Shown piece after piece: positions 1 through 9,075 of a DNA stretch of 42,330 bases; position 1 is the stretch's first letter; each line of letters begins with the position of its first letter. Below the pieces are notes generated by a model. It saw only the letters and a program-made list of their open reading frames with translations. It did not search any database and was not told where the DNA came from. The DNA lies in assembly GCA_002493945.1 (NCBI GenBank), contig DLAL01000028.1:1-42330 (forward strand), given 5' to 3'. The translations under genes and the position numbers were made by a program. Origin of the DNA: Porphyromonadaceae bacterium UBA7048. GTDB lineage: Bacteria; Bacteroidota; Bacteroidia; Bacteroidales; Muribaculaceae.

Positions 1-24
1 CTGAACCAGCTGAGCTAAGCGCCC
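1..24 (-). tRNA. 5' part of a tRNA gene, cut by the window edge
   Basis: Read on the minus strand from 24 to 1, the sequence gives a 7-base acceptor half (GGGCGCT), then TA at tRNA positions 8-9, the D-stem half GCTC and the D-loop AGCTGGTTCAG. This is the standard start of a bacterial tRNA. The anticodon lies outside the window, so the amino acid cannot be named. A full promoter sits just upstream at 45-76, so this is the first RNA of its transcript. Confidence 0.9.
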
Positions 25-44
25 CTTCCTTGTCAAAAGCGATG

Positions 45-76
45 CAAAGTTACGCGCTTTTTTTGAATCCTCCAAA
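45..76 (-). promoter_or_regulatory. Promoter of the left-edge tRNA
   Basis: On the minus strand TTTG (76-73), a 20-base spacer and TAACTTTG (52-45) match the Bacteroidetes housekeeping sigma consensus TTTG-N19/21-TAnnTTTG. Transcription would start about 6 bases further on, roughly 14 bases before the mature tRNA 5' end. The 14 bases at 39-52 are identical to those at the candidate small RNA promoter (14634-14647). Confidence 0.8.
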
Positions 77-341
77 TTTTTTGGCAATTATTTTTCAAGA
101 AAATTTTCTTAAAGAACATAACATACTGATAATGAGCCGTTATATTTTTTCATTTTTCAGAGGTCGGCAAAGCCGCCTGAACCGGATAGGCGTAGAAGCA
201 CAATTCATCTGATAGCACTATTAAACGAGCGGACCTCGTCATTACTGTGATATATCTACTCGTCTATAAACGCATTCCCGAGGAACTCTACACTATTTTC
301 TGACCTATTGTGATGGATTTTTGAGGTATGCCACACAGACA
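77..341. other. Intergenic stretch between tRNA and rplY; nothing recognised
   Basis: The gap between the tRNA 5' end (24) and rplY (456) is 431 bases. Apart from the divergent promoters at its two ends I see no gene, terminator or repeat. A 60-codon open frame at 30-212 overlaps the tRNA promoter, has no recognisable protein features and is probably chance. The stretch is more AT-rich than the neighbouring genes. Confidence 0.6.
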
Positions 342-373
342 TTTGGATTATTGAGAAAAAAATCGTACCTTTG
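342..373 (+). promoter_or_regulatory. Promoter of the rplY-pth-hslR operon
   Basis: TTTG (342-345), a 20-base spacer and TACCTTTG (366-373) fit the Bacteroidetes promoter consensus. The leader to the rplY start at 456 is about 75 bases. It holds a short inverted repeat (TCCC/GGGA around 389-402) and an A-rich stretch just before the start codon, the usual stand-in for a Shine-Dalgarno site in this phylum. Confidence 0.8.
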
Positions 374-455
374 CGCTGCTTTTTAGCATCCCGTGTGATG
401 GGAAATTAGGAAGCACATCTTAATTTTGAGTAACACAACCAAAAAAAATTAAACA

Positions 456-1109
456 ATGAACGTATTTAAGCTCAGCGCCGAGCCCCGTACCGACCTCGGC
501 AAGAAGGCTACCAAAGCCCTCCGCGCAGCCGGCAACATTCCCGTTGTCCTCAATGGCGGCAAAATAATCGACCTCCCCTTCGCCGGCACCCTCCGCGACG
601 GTGAAAAAATCGTTGAAATCGGCAACGGCAAAGGTCTGATTACAACCGACCTCTACGTATCGCAGGCAGCAGTGCGCAAGCTCATCTATACTCCTGACAT
701 CTTCGCTGTCGAACTCAGCATCCACGGCGAAACCCGCATGGCCGTCCTGAAGGACCTCCAGTTCCACCCCGTAAGCGACGCAGTGCTCCACATGGACCTT
801 CTCGAGGTATTCCCCGAAAAGCCCGTAGTACTCGAAGTACCCGTCAAGCTCGAAGGCCACGCCGCAGGTGTTAAGGCCGGTGGTAAGCTCACCCTGTCGA
901 TGAAGAAACTCAAGGTGCGCGCTCCCTACACCGCCATCCCCGAACGTCTCATCATCAACGTTGACGAACTCGGTCTGGGCAAATCGCTCGCCGTGGGCGA
1001 CCTCCACTTCGAAGGCCTCGAACTCGTAAACGCAAAGAACGCTGTAGTCTGCGCCGTTCAGCTCACACGTGCCGCCCGTGGTGCCGCAGCTGCCGCAGCC
1101 GCTAAGTAA
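456..1109 (+). CDS. rplY: 50S ribosomal protein L25/general stress protein Ctc
   Basis: This 217-residue protein matches the long (TL5/CTC) form of L25, which binds 5S rRNA in the large ribosomal subunit. The N-terminal 5S-binding domain covers roughly residues 1-95; its start (VFKLSAEPRTDLGKK) is typical of the family. The C-terminal TL5 beta-barrel domain covers about 100-195. The chain ends in an alanine-rich tail (AARGAAAAAAAK), low-complexity but common in Bacteroidetes L25. An A-rich run precedes the ATG. It is the first gene of an operon with pth 20 bases downstream, a pairing widespread in bacteria and fitting shared control of translation genes. Confidence 0.95.
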   Translation: MNVFKLSAEPRTDLGKKATKALRAAGNIPVVLNGGKIIDLPFAGTLRDGEKIVEIGNGKGLITTDLYVSQAAVRKLIYTPDIFAVELSIHGETRMAVLKDLQFHPVSDAVLHMDLLEVFPEKPVVLEVPVKLEGHAAGVKAGGKLTLSMKKLKVRAPYTAIPERLIINVDELGLGKSLAVGDLHFEGLELVNAKNAVVCAVQLTRAARGAAAAAAAK

Positions 1110-1129
1110 CAATACGTTTCATCACACTG

Positions 1130-1693
1130 ATGAAATACCTTATTGTCGGGCTGGGCAACATTGGTGAAGAGTACCGTGATACCCGGCACAACATAGGATT
1201 TATGATATTGGATGCCTTTGCCGAGGCATCCAATATTTCTTTTTCGACAGAGCGATACGGCGACGTGGGACGCGGACGTGTCAAGAACAAGCAGGTGGTC
1301 CTGCTGAAACCGTCGACCTACATGAATCTGAGCGGCAACGCCGTGCGCTACTGGAAAGAACATGAAGGCATAGAGCTCGAGAACATCCTTGTGCTCGTGG
1401 ACGACCTCTCCCTGCCTCTGGGAGCCATACGCATCAAGGGACGCGGAAGCGACGCCGGCCACAACGGACTGAAGAACATAGCGCAGATGCTCGGCACAGA
1501 CGCCTATGCGAGGCTGAAATTCGGCATAGGCAACGACTTCCCGCGCGGATGCCAGATCGACTATGTGCTGGGACGCTTCAGCGCCGATGACCGTCCGCTC
1601 CTCAAGGAGCGCATCGACGTGGCGGCAGAGGCCGTGCGCGAGTTCGTGCTGGCCGGCATAGGCAACGCGATGTGCAAGTTCAACAACAAATAA
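1130..1693 (+). CDS. pth: Peptidyl-tRNA hydrolase
   Basis: The enzyme cleaves the ester bond in peptidyl-tRNA released from stalled ribosomes, recycling tRNA in the cytoplasm. The 187 residues match the family length. Visible signatures are the GLGN start with Asn10, the catalytic His20 in the RHNIGF motif, the MNLSG motif near residue 66, the DD pair at 91-92 that holds the catalytic Asp, and GHNGLKNI at 110-117. All key residues are present. The gene starts 20 bases after rplY and ends 10 bases before hslR, so the three are almost certainly co-transcribed. Confidence 0.97.
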   Translation: MKYLIVGLGNIGEEYRDTRHNIGFMILDAFAEASNISFSTERYGDVGRGRVKNKQVVLLKPSTYMNLSGNAVRYWKEHEGIELENILVLVDDLSLPLGAIRIKGRGSDAGHNGLKNIAQMLGTDAYARLKFGIGNDFPRGCQIDYVLGRFSADDRPLLKERIDVAAEAVREFVLAGIGNAMCKFNNK

Positions 1694-1703
1694 TTCTCTC
1701 CCT

Positions 1704-2150
1704 ATGGCAATACGTGTAGACAAATGGCTCTGGGCCGTGCGCGTGTTCAAGACCCGCACCATAGCGACCGACGCCTGCAAGAAAGGGCGCGTGACGATGG
1801 GTACGCCGGCAGTCCCCGTGAAGCCCTCGCGCATGCTCGAAGTGGGCGACGTGGTGAACGTGCGCAAGCCGCCGGTGACATTCTCCTTCCGGGTCCGTGC
1901 GCTCACGGCCAACCGCCTCGGAGCCAAGCTGGTGCCCGAATATATGGAGAACATCACTCCGCAGGACCAGTATGACCTGCTGGAGGTGGTGAAGATATCA
2001 GGATTCATCGACCGCCGCAAGGGTCTCGGACGCCCCACCAAGCGCGAAGGCCGCGAGCTGTCGAAGTTCAAGGACGACATCTCGGCCGACGGCTGGGACT
2101 TCGATTTCGACTTCGACGACGACGACTTCGACGACGAAAGCGACGAATGA
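1704..2150 (+). CDS. hslR: S4-domain RNA-binding protein, Hsp15 (HslR) family
   Basis: The N-terminal S4 RNA-binding domain spans about residues 3-65, with the family signature RVDKWLWAVRVFKTR at the start. In E. coli Hsp15 binds 50S subunits carrying a nascent chain without mRNA and helps recycle them, which fits the position directly after pth, whose product acts on the same dead-end complexes. The 148-residue length is close to E. coli Hsp15 (about 133). The C-terminus is unusual: residues about 132-148 are almost entirely Asp, Glu and Phe, while the core is basic. The function is inferred from the family. Confidence 0.88.
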   Translation: MAIRVDKWLWAVRVFKTRTIATDACKKGRVTMGTPAVPVKPSRMLEVGDVVNVRKPPVTFSFRVRALTANRLGAKLVPEYMENITPQDQYDLLEVVKISGFIDRRKGLGRPTKREGRELSKFKDDISADGWDFDFDFDDDDFDDESDE

Positions 2151-2198
2151 CCTCTCTCCGCCTCAACACATCATCAATCTTAAACCTGACAGAACAAT

Positions 2199-3635
<1,437 letters not shown>

Positions 3636-3691
3636 AAACATAACCAAAAGAGATAAAAAACAAAACAAGGGTGAAAATTGTTAGACTTTCA

Positions 3692-3724
3692 TAATGGATA
3701 TTTTAACAAAATGTGTTAAATTTG
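3692..3724 (+). promoter_or_regulatory. Promoter of the winged-helix gene
   Basis: TAAATTTG at 3717-3724 is a clean -7 element, followed by CATCG as at other strong promoters here. The -33 region (TAATG, 3692-3696) is only a weak match to TTTG. The 5' leader to 3815 would be about 85 bases, ending in an AT-rich run before the ATG. Confidence 0.6.
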
Positions 3725-3814
3725 CATCGTGAACCATATAGATAAATCTGTCTGTTCCCGACGCGCATGAAAATGCGGAACATTTAATGTCTAACTATTA
3801 ATAGATACGAACCA

Positions 3815-4033
3815 ATGAATGTAGAAGAAATCGGCACCTATGCCGGCACCGTATGGGTAGCCCTCAATGACGCCAACACCCTCGGGCTGAAACAGCTCAA
3901 GAAGATCACCAAGCTGAAGACCGACAAAGAAATCTTTGCCGCCCTCGGATGGCTCGCCCGCGAAGGCAAGATCACCATCGCTTCCGATCCCGATGACGCC
4001 AAGGAATTTATCATCACCCTCGTACAGGAATAA
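3815..4033 (+). CDS. Small winged-helix protein (DUF2582 family)
   Basis: This 72-residue protein resembles the DUF2582 winged helix-turn-helix family common in Bacteroidetes. The predicted order is helix 1 (MNVEEIGTYAGTVWVAL), helix 2 (GLKQLKKITKL), recognition helix (KEIFAALGWLAREGK) and the beta wing (ITIASD...FIITLV). The fold suggests nucleic-acid or protein binding, but no regulator function is established and there is no effector domain. It is monocistronic: its own promoter lies upstream and a terminator hairpin sits 22 bases after the stop. Its targets cannot be read from this sequence. Confidence 0.85.
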   Translation: MNVEEIGTYAGTVWVALNDANTLGLKQLKKITKLKTDKEIFAALGWLAREGKITIASDPDDAKEFIITLVQE

Positions 4034-4055
4034 TCATCAGCAACACATAATCACG

Positions 4056-4091
4056 AAGAGCGGATGTCACTGCATAGCGGCGTCCGCTCTT
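4056..4091 (+). terminator. Hairpin terminator after the winged-helix gene
   Basis: AAGAGCGGA (4056-4064) pairs perfectly with TCCGCTCTT (4083-4091) around an 18-base loop. The following T run is short, so termination may be moderate. Confidence 0.6.
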
Positions 4092-4124
4092 TGTATGCCG
4101 GAGCCGGCAGGGGCGCATTATTTT

Positions 4125-4155
4125 TTTGCCGCTTGATACTTTTTCATTAACTTTG
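4125..4155 (+). promoter_or_regulatory. Promoter of the seven-gene operon 4194-11507
   Basis: TTTG (4125-4128), a 19-base spacer and TAACTTTG (4148-4155) match the Bacteroidetes consensus exactly. The start codon at 4194 lies about 30 bases beyond the expected start site. No other clear promoter is seen until after 11507. Confidence 0.8.
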
Positions 4156-4193
4156 TGCTTTAGAGAATGTTTTACCTCTACATCTGACACAGT

Positions 4194-5108
4194 ATGAAAC
4201 GATTCATATACGTCCTCATAACCATAGCGGCAGCCCTCTCCGCCTTCAGCATCCGCGGAGTGGAGCCGGCCACGGAACTGGTGGTATATCCCATGCCGCC
4301 CGACTCGATGGTGAACCTGCGCGACCGCTGCGACTTCATCATCAACCGCTTCTGGGACCGCTGCAACTTCGAACAGGCCGTCCTGCATCCGCAGGAATTC
4401 AACAAGGCTTTCGGCGACTGGATAGCCATCATGCCGCATGCTTCGGCCGACACCGTATATGCCGCCATCGACAAGGTGCTGGAGCGAAACGCCAAGAAGA
4501 AAGACATCATCCTGACACTGGCCACCATGGCCGAGAACTGGCTGTACAGCGACACGGCACAGTACCGCTCGACGGACATATACCTGCCGTTCGCACGCGC
4601 CGCGGCATCGAACAAGAAAATCTCCAAGGCCGAGCGCGCACGCTTCGAGGCCCAGGCCAAGGTGATGGAAAGCAGCTCTGTAGGCGCCACCATCCCCGTC
4701 ATACCCATAGTGCACGCCGACGGCTCTAAAGGCACTACTGCCGACCTACAGGGAGGCTCGATTCTGCTGTTCTTCAACGACCCCGACTGCTCGGACTGCT
4801 CGCTGGCACGCGCGCGCCTCAGCTGCGACTACGCCACCAGCGAACTTGTGAAGAAGGGCACGCTCACCATCGTGAGCGTCTACCCCGGCGACCCCGAGGG
4901 CGAGTCGTGGGAGAAATCCGTGAAGGAAAGTCCCGAGGGATGGATTACCGTGGCCATGCCCAAGGCATATGACTACTTCGAGCTGAGCTCAACGCCGATG
5001 TTCTACTTCCTGTCGAAAGCCCACAAGGTGCTCCGCATAGAGCGTGAGCCCGACGGCTTCATCGACGCGTTCCGCATGGCCAACAATCTGGAAAATCAGA
5101 AGAAATGA
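4194..5108 (+). CDS. DUF5106 / thioredoxin-like secreted protein
   Basis: This 304-residue protein has an N-terminal hydrophobic signal (about residues 4-20) and resembles the Bacteroidetes DUF5106 family. An all-helical N-terminal part (about 45-165) is followed by a thioredoxin-like fold (about 165-290) with a CSDC motif (CxxC type, near residue 200) after the strand ILLFFNDPD. The cis-Pro position of the fold is probably in SSTPMFYF. The family is thought to work in the periplasm, perhaps in disulfide exchange, but substrates are unknown. Its last four bases (ATGA) overlap the start of mnmA. It is the first gene of a long operon. A redox link to the mnmA sulfur chemistry is unlikely, since this protein appears exported. 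Confidence 0.8.
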   Translation: MKRFIYVLITIAAALSAFSIRGVEPATELVVYPMPPDSMVNLRDRCDFIINRFWDRCNFEQAVLHPQEFNKAFGDWIAIMPHASADTVYAAIDKVLERNAKKKDIILTLATMAENWLYSDTAQYRSTDIYLPFARAAASNKKISKAERARFEAQAKVMESSSVGATIPVIPIVHADGSKGTTADLQGGSILLFFNDPDCSDCSLARARLSCDYATSELVKKGTLTIVSVYPGDPEGESWEKSVKESPEGWITVAMPKAYDYFELSSTPMFYFLSKAHKVLRIEREPDGFIDAFRMANNLENQKK

Positions 5109-6238
5109 GCGAGCCCCGGGATACTACAGCCGTACTGATATCCGGCGGAGTCGACAGCGCCGTCACCGTGCATCTGCTGGCGGAGCGCGGTGTGCCCATG
5201 CACCTGTTCTACATCCGCATAGGCATGGACAACGACGAAGGCGACTGCTCGGCCGAAGAGGACATCGAGATGTGCACCCTGATAGCGCACCGCTACGGGC
5301 TGCCCATCGACGTGGTCTCGCTCCACCAGGAGTACTGGGACAACGTCATGGAGTACGCACTCCGCACCGTCAAGGCAGGCCTGACCCCGAATCCCGACAT
5401 CATGTGCAACTCGATGATAAAGTTCGGCTACTTCGAGGAGCGCTGGGGACACGAGTTCCTGCAGACAGCCACAGGCCACTACGCATCGACTCTCTTCGAC
5501 GACGATGGCCGCAAGTGGCTCGCCACAGCGGTCGACCCCGTCAAGGACCAGACCGACTTCCTGGCGCGCATATCGGGGCGCCAGCTGAGCCATCTGACTT
5601 TTCCGCTGGGCGACATCCCCAAGGCCGACGTGCGCCGCATAGCCCTTGAGGCCAAACTGCCGAACGCCTTCCGACGCGACTCGCAGGGCATCTGCTTCTT
5701 AGGCAAAATCAACTATAACGACTTCATCCGCCGCCATCTGGGCGAGCGCCCCGGCGCCATTGTCGAGATCGAGACCGGCCGCAAGCTCGGCGAGCACCGC
5801 GGATACTGGTTCCACACCATCGGACAGCGCAAGGGGCTCGGACTCAGCGGAGGCCCGTGGTTCGTGGTCCGCAAGGACGTGGAGCAGAACGTGCTCTACG
5901 TGTCGCGCGGCTACGACACCGAGAAGCAGTACGGACGCGTGCTCCATCTGGGCGAGATGCACTTCATCACCATGGACCCGTGGGGCGAGGCAGCCGACGC
6001 GCCCGAAGGTGTGCGCGTGACTTTCAAGAACCGCCACTCCCCCGACTTCCTGCCCGGCCGCATCCGACGCATGCCCGACGGCGCCCCCGGCGAGTACGTG
6101 GTGGAGAGCGACGTCCGCGTACAGGGCATAGCTCCCGGACAGTTCGCCGCCATCTACGACCCCGAACACCGACGCTGCTTCGGCTCAGGCATCATCACGG
6201 GCCGCAAGACACCTGAAATCATTACAAATACACAATAG
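5105..6238 (+). CDS. mnmA: tRNA 2-thiouridine(34) synthase MnmA
   Basis: This 377-residue enzyme adenylates and thiolates U34 of tRNAs for Lys, Glu and Gln. The ATP pyrophosphatase P-loop SGGVDSAV is at 13-20. The two catalytic cysteines are in DIMCN (Cys101) and GICFLG (Cys197), and the tRNA-recognition region and C-terminal beta-barrel follow (HTIGQRKGLGLSGG near 245, then to 370). Length and motifs are normal. The start is set by the ATGA overlap with the upstream stop codon. bfn-like 6241 follows after 2 bases. Bacteroidales often carry two mnmA paralogues, so a second copy may exist outside this window. Confidence 0.95.
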   Translation: MSEPRDTTAVLISGGVDSAVTVHLLAERGVPMHLFYIRIGMDNDEGDCSAEEDIEMCTLIAHRYGLPIDVVSLHQEYWDNVMEYALRTVKAGLTPNPDIMCNSMIKFGYFEERWGHEFLQTATGHYASTLFDDDGRKWLATAVDPVKDQTDFLARISGRQLSHLTFPLGDIPKADVRRIALEAKLPNAFRRDSQGICFLGKINYNDFIRRHLGERPGAIVEIETGRKLGEHRGYWFHTIGQRKGLGLSGGPWFVVRKDVEQNVLYVSRGYDTEKQYGRVLHLGEMHFITMDPWGEAADAPEGVRVTFKNRHSPDFLPGRIRRMPDGAPGEYVVESDVRVQGIAPGQFAAIYDPEHRRCFGSGIITGRKTPEIITNTQ

Positions 6239-6240
6239 CC

Positions 6241-6957
6241 ATGGACAGCAACGACAGAGTGAGCCTATACGTGCTCGGCCTATCCTACAGCCAGCTCCAG
6301 TCCGGAGCCTACGCACTGATACTGGCCGAATCCGACGGACCGCGGAGGATTCCGGTCGTCATCGGTCCTGCCGAAGCCCAGTCCATAGCCATCGTGCTCG
6401 AAGGCATACGCACGCCGCGTCCGCTGACCCACGACCTCTTCGCCAGCTTCGCACACGCCTACGGCATCAAGCTGACCGAGGTATTCATCTACCGCTTCGA
6501 GGACGGCATCTTCTCGTCTGAGATATCCTTCACTGACGGCAAGCGCGACATCACCATAGACTCGCGCACCAGCGACGCCATAGCCATAGCCCTCCGCACG
6601 CACACGCCGATATTCACCACCGAGGAGATACTCCGCCGCACCGGATTCGTCATCAAGGACGAGGAGATGTCGCGCGACGTGCCCGAAGTGGAGTCCTTCG
6701 ACGAAGCCGAATCGCGCATGGACGACGACCGCGACGCATCGAGTCCGCCATCGGCGCCATGCAATCCGTTCGGACCGGGCGTCGAGAGCCATAACGACAC
6801 TCCCCGGCCCGAGAACTACACCATCGAACAGCTCGAGGCCACCCTGGCCGAACTCATCGAGAGCGAGGACTACGAGGAGGCGGCGCGCATAAGCGAAATC
6901 CTCTCACGCAAAAAAGCGGCCCGCGGCGATGACGGAGACAACGCCGCTTGCGAATGA
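6241..6957 (+). CDS. Bifunctional nuclease (BFN/DUF151) domain protein with UVR motif
   Basis: Residues about 8-135 form the BFN (DUF151) domain, with LILAESDGPRRIPVVIGPAEA and DSRTSDAIAIALR typical of the family. A linker rich in Asp, Pro and Ser (about 140-188) leads to a UvrB/UvrC-interaction (UVR) motif at about 190-222 (IEQLEATLAELIESEDYEEAA). Proteins of this BFN+UVR build are common in Bacteroidetes. The BFN name comes from a plant protein reported to have DNase and RNase activity, while the bacterial role is not established. The gene starts two bases after mnmA. Confidence 0.85.
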   Translation: MDSNDRVSLYVLGLSYSQLQSGAYALILAESDGPRRIPVVIGPAEAQSIAIVLEGIRTPRPLTHDLFASFAHAYGIKLTEVFIYRFEDGIFSSEISFTDGKRDITIDSRTSDAIAIALRTHTPIFTTEEILRRTGFVIKDEEMSRDVPEVESFDEAESRMDDDRDASSPPSAPCNPFGPGVESHNDTPRPENYTIEQLEATLAELIESEDYEEAARISEILSRKKAARGDDGDNAACE

Positions 6958-6990
6958 CATGACAACCGATAAAAAACATACCATAAGTCA

Positions 6991-8334
6991 ATGAAAAACC
7001 TGCAGCTGAAAGCCCGACTGGCCACGATGAACTTTCTGGAGTTCGCCGTCTGGGGCGCATATCTTATCTCGATGGGCATGTTCCTGGGCAACCACGGCCT
7101 GGGTAACGAAGTATTCTGGTTCTACACCGTACAGGGCCTTGTATCAATCTTCATGCCGGCACTGATAGGCATAGTGGCCGACCGGTGGATACCGGCACAA
7201 ATCACGCTGAGCCTCTGCCACTTCCTCGCCGGCGGATTCATGATAGCCACCGGAGCCGTGGCCGCCTCGCAGCTCGCCGCCGGAGGCACCCTCGAATTCG
7301 GCACGATATTCACCCTCTACACCCTGTCGGTGGCTTTCTTCATGCCTACCATAGGTCTGAGCAACTCCGTGGCCTTCAACGGTCTTGAGAAGAACGGACT
7401 GAGCACCGTCAACGACTTTCCTCCCATCCGCACCCTCGGCACCGTGGGCTTCATCTGCGCCGAACTTTTCGTGAACTTCGTGTTCATCGGCGGCACCGCC
7501 ATCCAGCACAGCTACACGCAGTTCTACGTCTCGGGCATCCTCAGCGTCATGCTCGCCGCCTACTGCCTCACCCTCCCCTCCTGCCCCGTCAACCGTCAGG
7601 GCGGCCGCAGCCTCGTGGACGCCCTGGGCCTGAAGGCATTCACGCTCTTCAAGCGCAAGGACATGGCCATCTTCTTCATCTTCAGCATGCTCCTTGGCGT
7701 ATCGCTGCAGATTACGAACAGCTACGGCTCGTCGTTCATCTACCACTTCTCCAAGGTTCCCGGCTTCTCCGAAGACTGGTGGGCACAGAACGCCACCTTC
7801 CTCATCTCCATATCGCAGTGCGCCGAGGCCCTCTGCATCCTCGCCATCCCCTTCTGCCTGAAGCGCTTCGGCATCAAGGGCGTGATGCTCATGGCCATGT
7901 TCGCCTGGGTGCTCCGCTTCGGCTTCTTCGGCATCGGCGACACCGGCTCTTCGGTGGCATTCCTCATCCTGTCGTGCATCGTCTACGGCGTGGCCTTCGA
8001 CTTCTTCAACGTGTCGGGCGGCCTCTACGTGGACCTGAGGACATCGCGCGCACAGCGCTCGTCGGCCCAGGGCCTCTTCATGCTGATGACCAACGGCATC
8101 GGCGCATCGCTGGGTACGTTCATCGCCGGCACCTGCGTGGTGAACCGCCTTGTCAACGCCCCCGGCCTCGACGCCGTGCAGCAGCTTGACGGCTGGCGCG
8201 AGTCGTGGTTCATCTTCGCCGGCTACGCCCTGATAGTGGCCGTGCTCTTCATGTTCATATTCAAGGAGAAAAAAGACGACATCAGCCGCAGCAAGATAGA
8301 GCACTCCGAAGACCAGCCTGACAACGCCATATGA
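6991..8334 (+). CDS. MFS transporter, nucleoside:H+ symporter family
   Basis: This 447-residue integral membrane protein has about 12 hydrophobic segments. The N-terminal text (ATMNFLEFAVWGAYL, then GIVADRW after helix 2) matches the NupG/XapB nucleoside:proton symporters as found in Bacteroidetes. It likely imports nucleosides across the inner membrane. The C-terminus is short and charged (KEKKDDISRSK). It starts 33 bases after the BFN gene and its final ATGA overlaps the start of rsmE, so it is part of the same transcript. Substrate range is inferred from the family only. Confidence 0.88.
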   Translation: MKNLQLKARLATMNFLEFAVWGAYLISMGMFLGNHGLGNEVFWFYTVQGLVSIFMPALIGIVADRWIPAQITLSLCHFLAGGFMIATGAVAASQLAAGGTLEFGTIFTLYTLSVAFFMPTIGLSNSVAFNGLEKNGLSTVNDFPPIRTLGTVGFICAELFVNFVFIGGTAIQHSYTQFYVSGILSVMLAAYCLTLPSCPVNRQGGRSLVDALGLKAFTLFKRKDMAIFFIFSMLLGVSLQITNSYGSSFIYHFSKVPGFSEDWWAQNATFLISISQCAEALCILAIPFCLKRFGIKGVMLMAMFAWVLRFGFFGIGDTGSSVAFLILSCIVYGVAFDFFNVSGGLYVDLRTSRAQRSSAQGLFMLMTNGIGASLGTFIAGTCVVNRLVNAPGLDAVQQLDGWRESWFIFAGYALIVAVLFMFIFKEKKDDISRSKIEHSEDQPDNAI

Positions 8335-9044
8335 TACGCTTCTATGCCCCCGACATCGCCACAGACCCCGTCCTCCCCGAAGTGGAGAGCGGCCACGCCG
8401 TGCGCGTGCTCAGGCACCGTGCAGGCGACGCCGTGGAGGTGGTCGACGGCAAAGGCACGCTCTACCGCTGCCGCCTCCTGGACGCACACCCCAAGGGGGC
8501 TGCACTGGCCGTGGAGTCGACCGTCAGCCTGCCAAAGGTATGGACGCCGCGCATCACCGTGGCGGTGGCTCCCACCAAGGCCGGCGACCGCATGGAGTGG
8601 CTCGTGGAGAAACTCGTCGAGATAGGCATAGACCGCTTCGTACCCGTGCGGTGCGAACGCTCCGAGCGCAAGGACCTCAAGCGCGAGCGCATAGAGAAAA
8701 TCGCCGTATCGGCCATGAAGCAGTCGCTCAAGGCCGTGCTGCCGCAGATTGACGAGACCGTGCCGCTGACACGCTTCCTCGACGAGTGCCGCTGCATGGA
8801 GGCTGACCGCTTCGTGGGCTACTGCGACGCTGACACACCGCGTGTGGTGCTCTCCAGGGCATGCCGTCCGGCCACCGACACCGTGCTGCTCATAGGCCCC
8901 GAAGGCGACTTCTCGCCGGCGGAAATCGACGCCTGCTTCAAGGCCGGATTCCGCGCGGTGACCATGGGCGACAACCGACTGCGCACCGAGACGGCCGCAC
9001 TGGTGGCCGTGGACACGGTGCATATAGTGAACCAACTTTCGTGA
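8331..9044 (+). CDS. rsmE: 16S rRNA (uracil(1498)-N(3))-methyltransferase
   Basis: This 237-residue SPOUT-class enzyme methylates U1498 of 16S rRNA on assembled 30S subunits using S-adenosylmethionine. An N-terminal PUA-like domain covers about 1-70 (HAVRVLRHRAGD). The knotted SPOUT domain covers about 75-235, with LIGPEGDFSPAEI and VTMGDNRLRTETA making the SAM pocket. Length is normal. The ATGA overlap with the transporter stop fixes the start, and kdsA follows after 31 bases. Confidence 0.95.
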   Translation: MIRFYAPDIATDPVLPEVESGHAVRVLRHRAGDAVEVVDGKGTLYRCRLLDAHPKGAALAVESTVSLPKVWTPRITVAVAPTKAGDRMEWLVEKLVEIGIDRFVPVRCERSERKDLKRERIEKIAVSAMKQSLKAVLPQIDETVPLTRFLDECRCMEADRFVGYCDADTPRVVLSRACRPATDTVLLIGPEGDFSPAEIDACFKAGFRAVTMGDNRLRTETAALVAVDTVHIVNQLS

Positions 9045-9075
9045 AACCAATCATTCAAGAATCCACACATATAAT

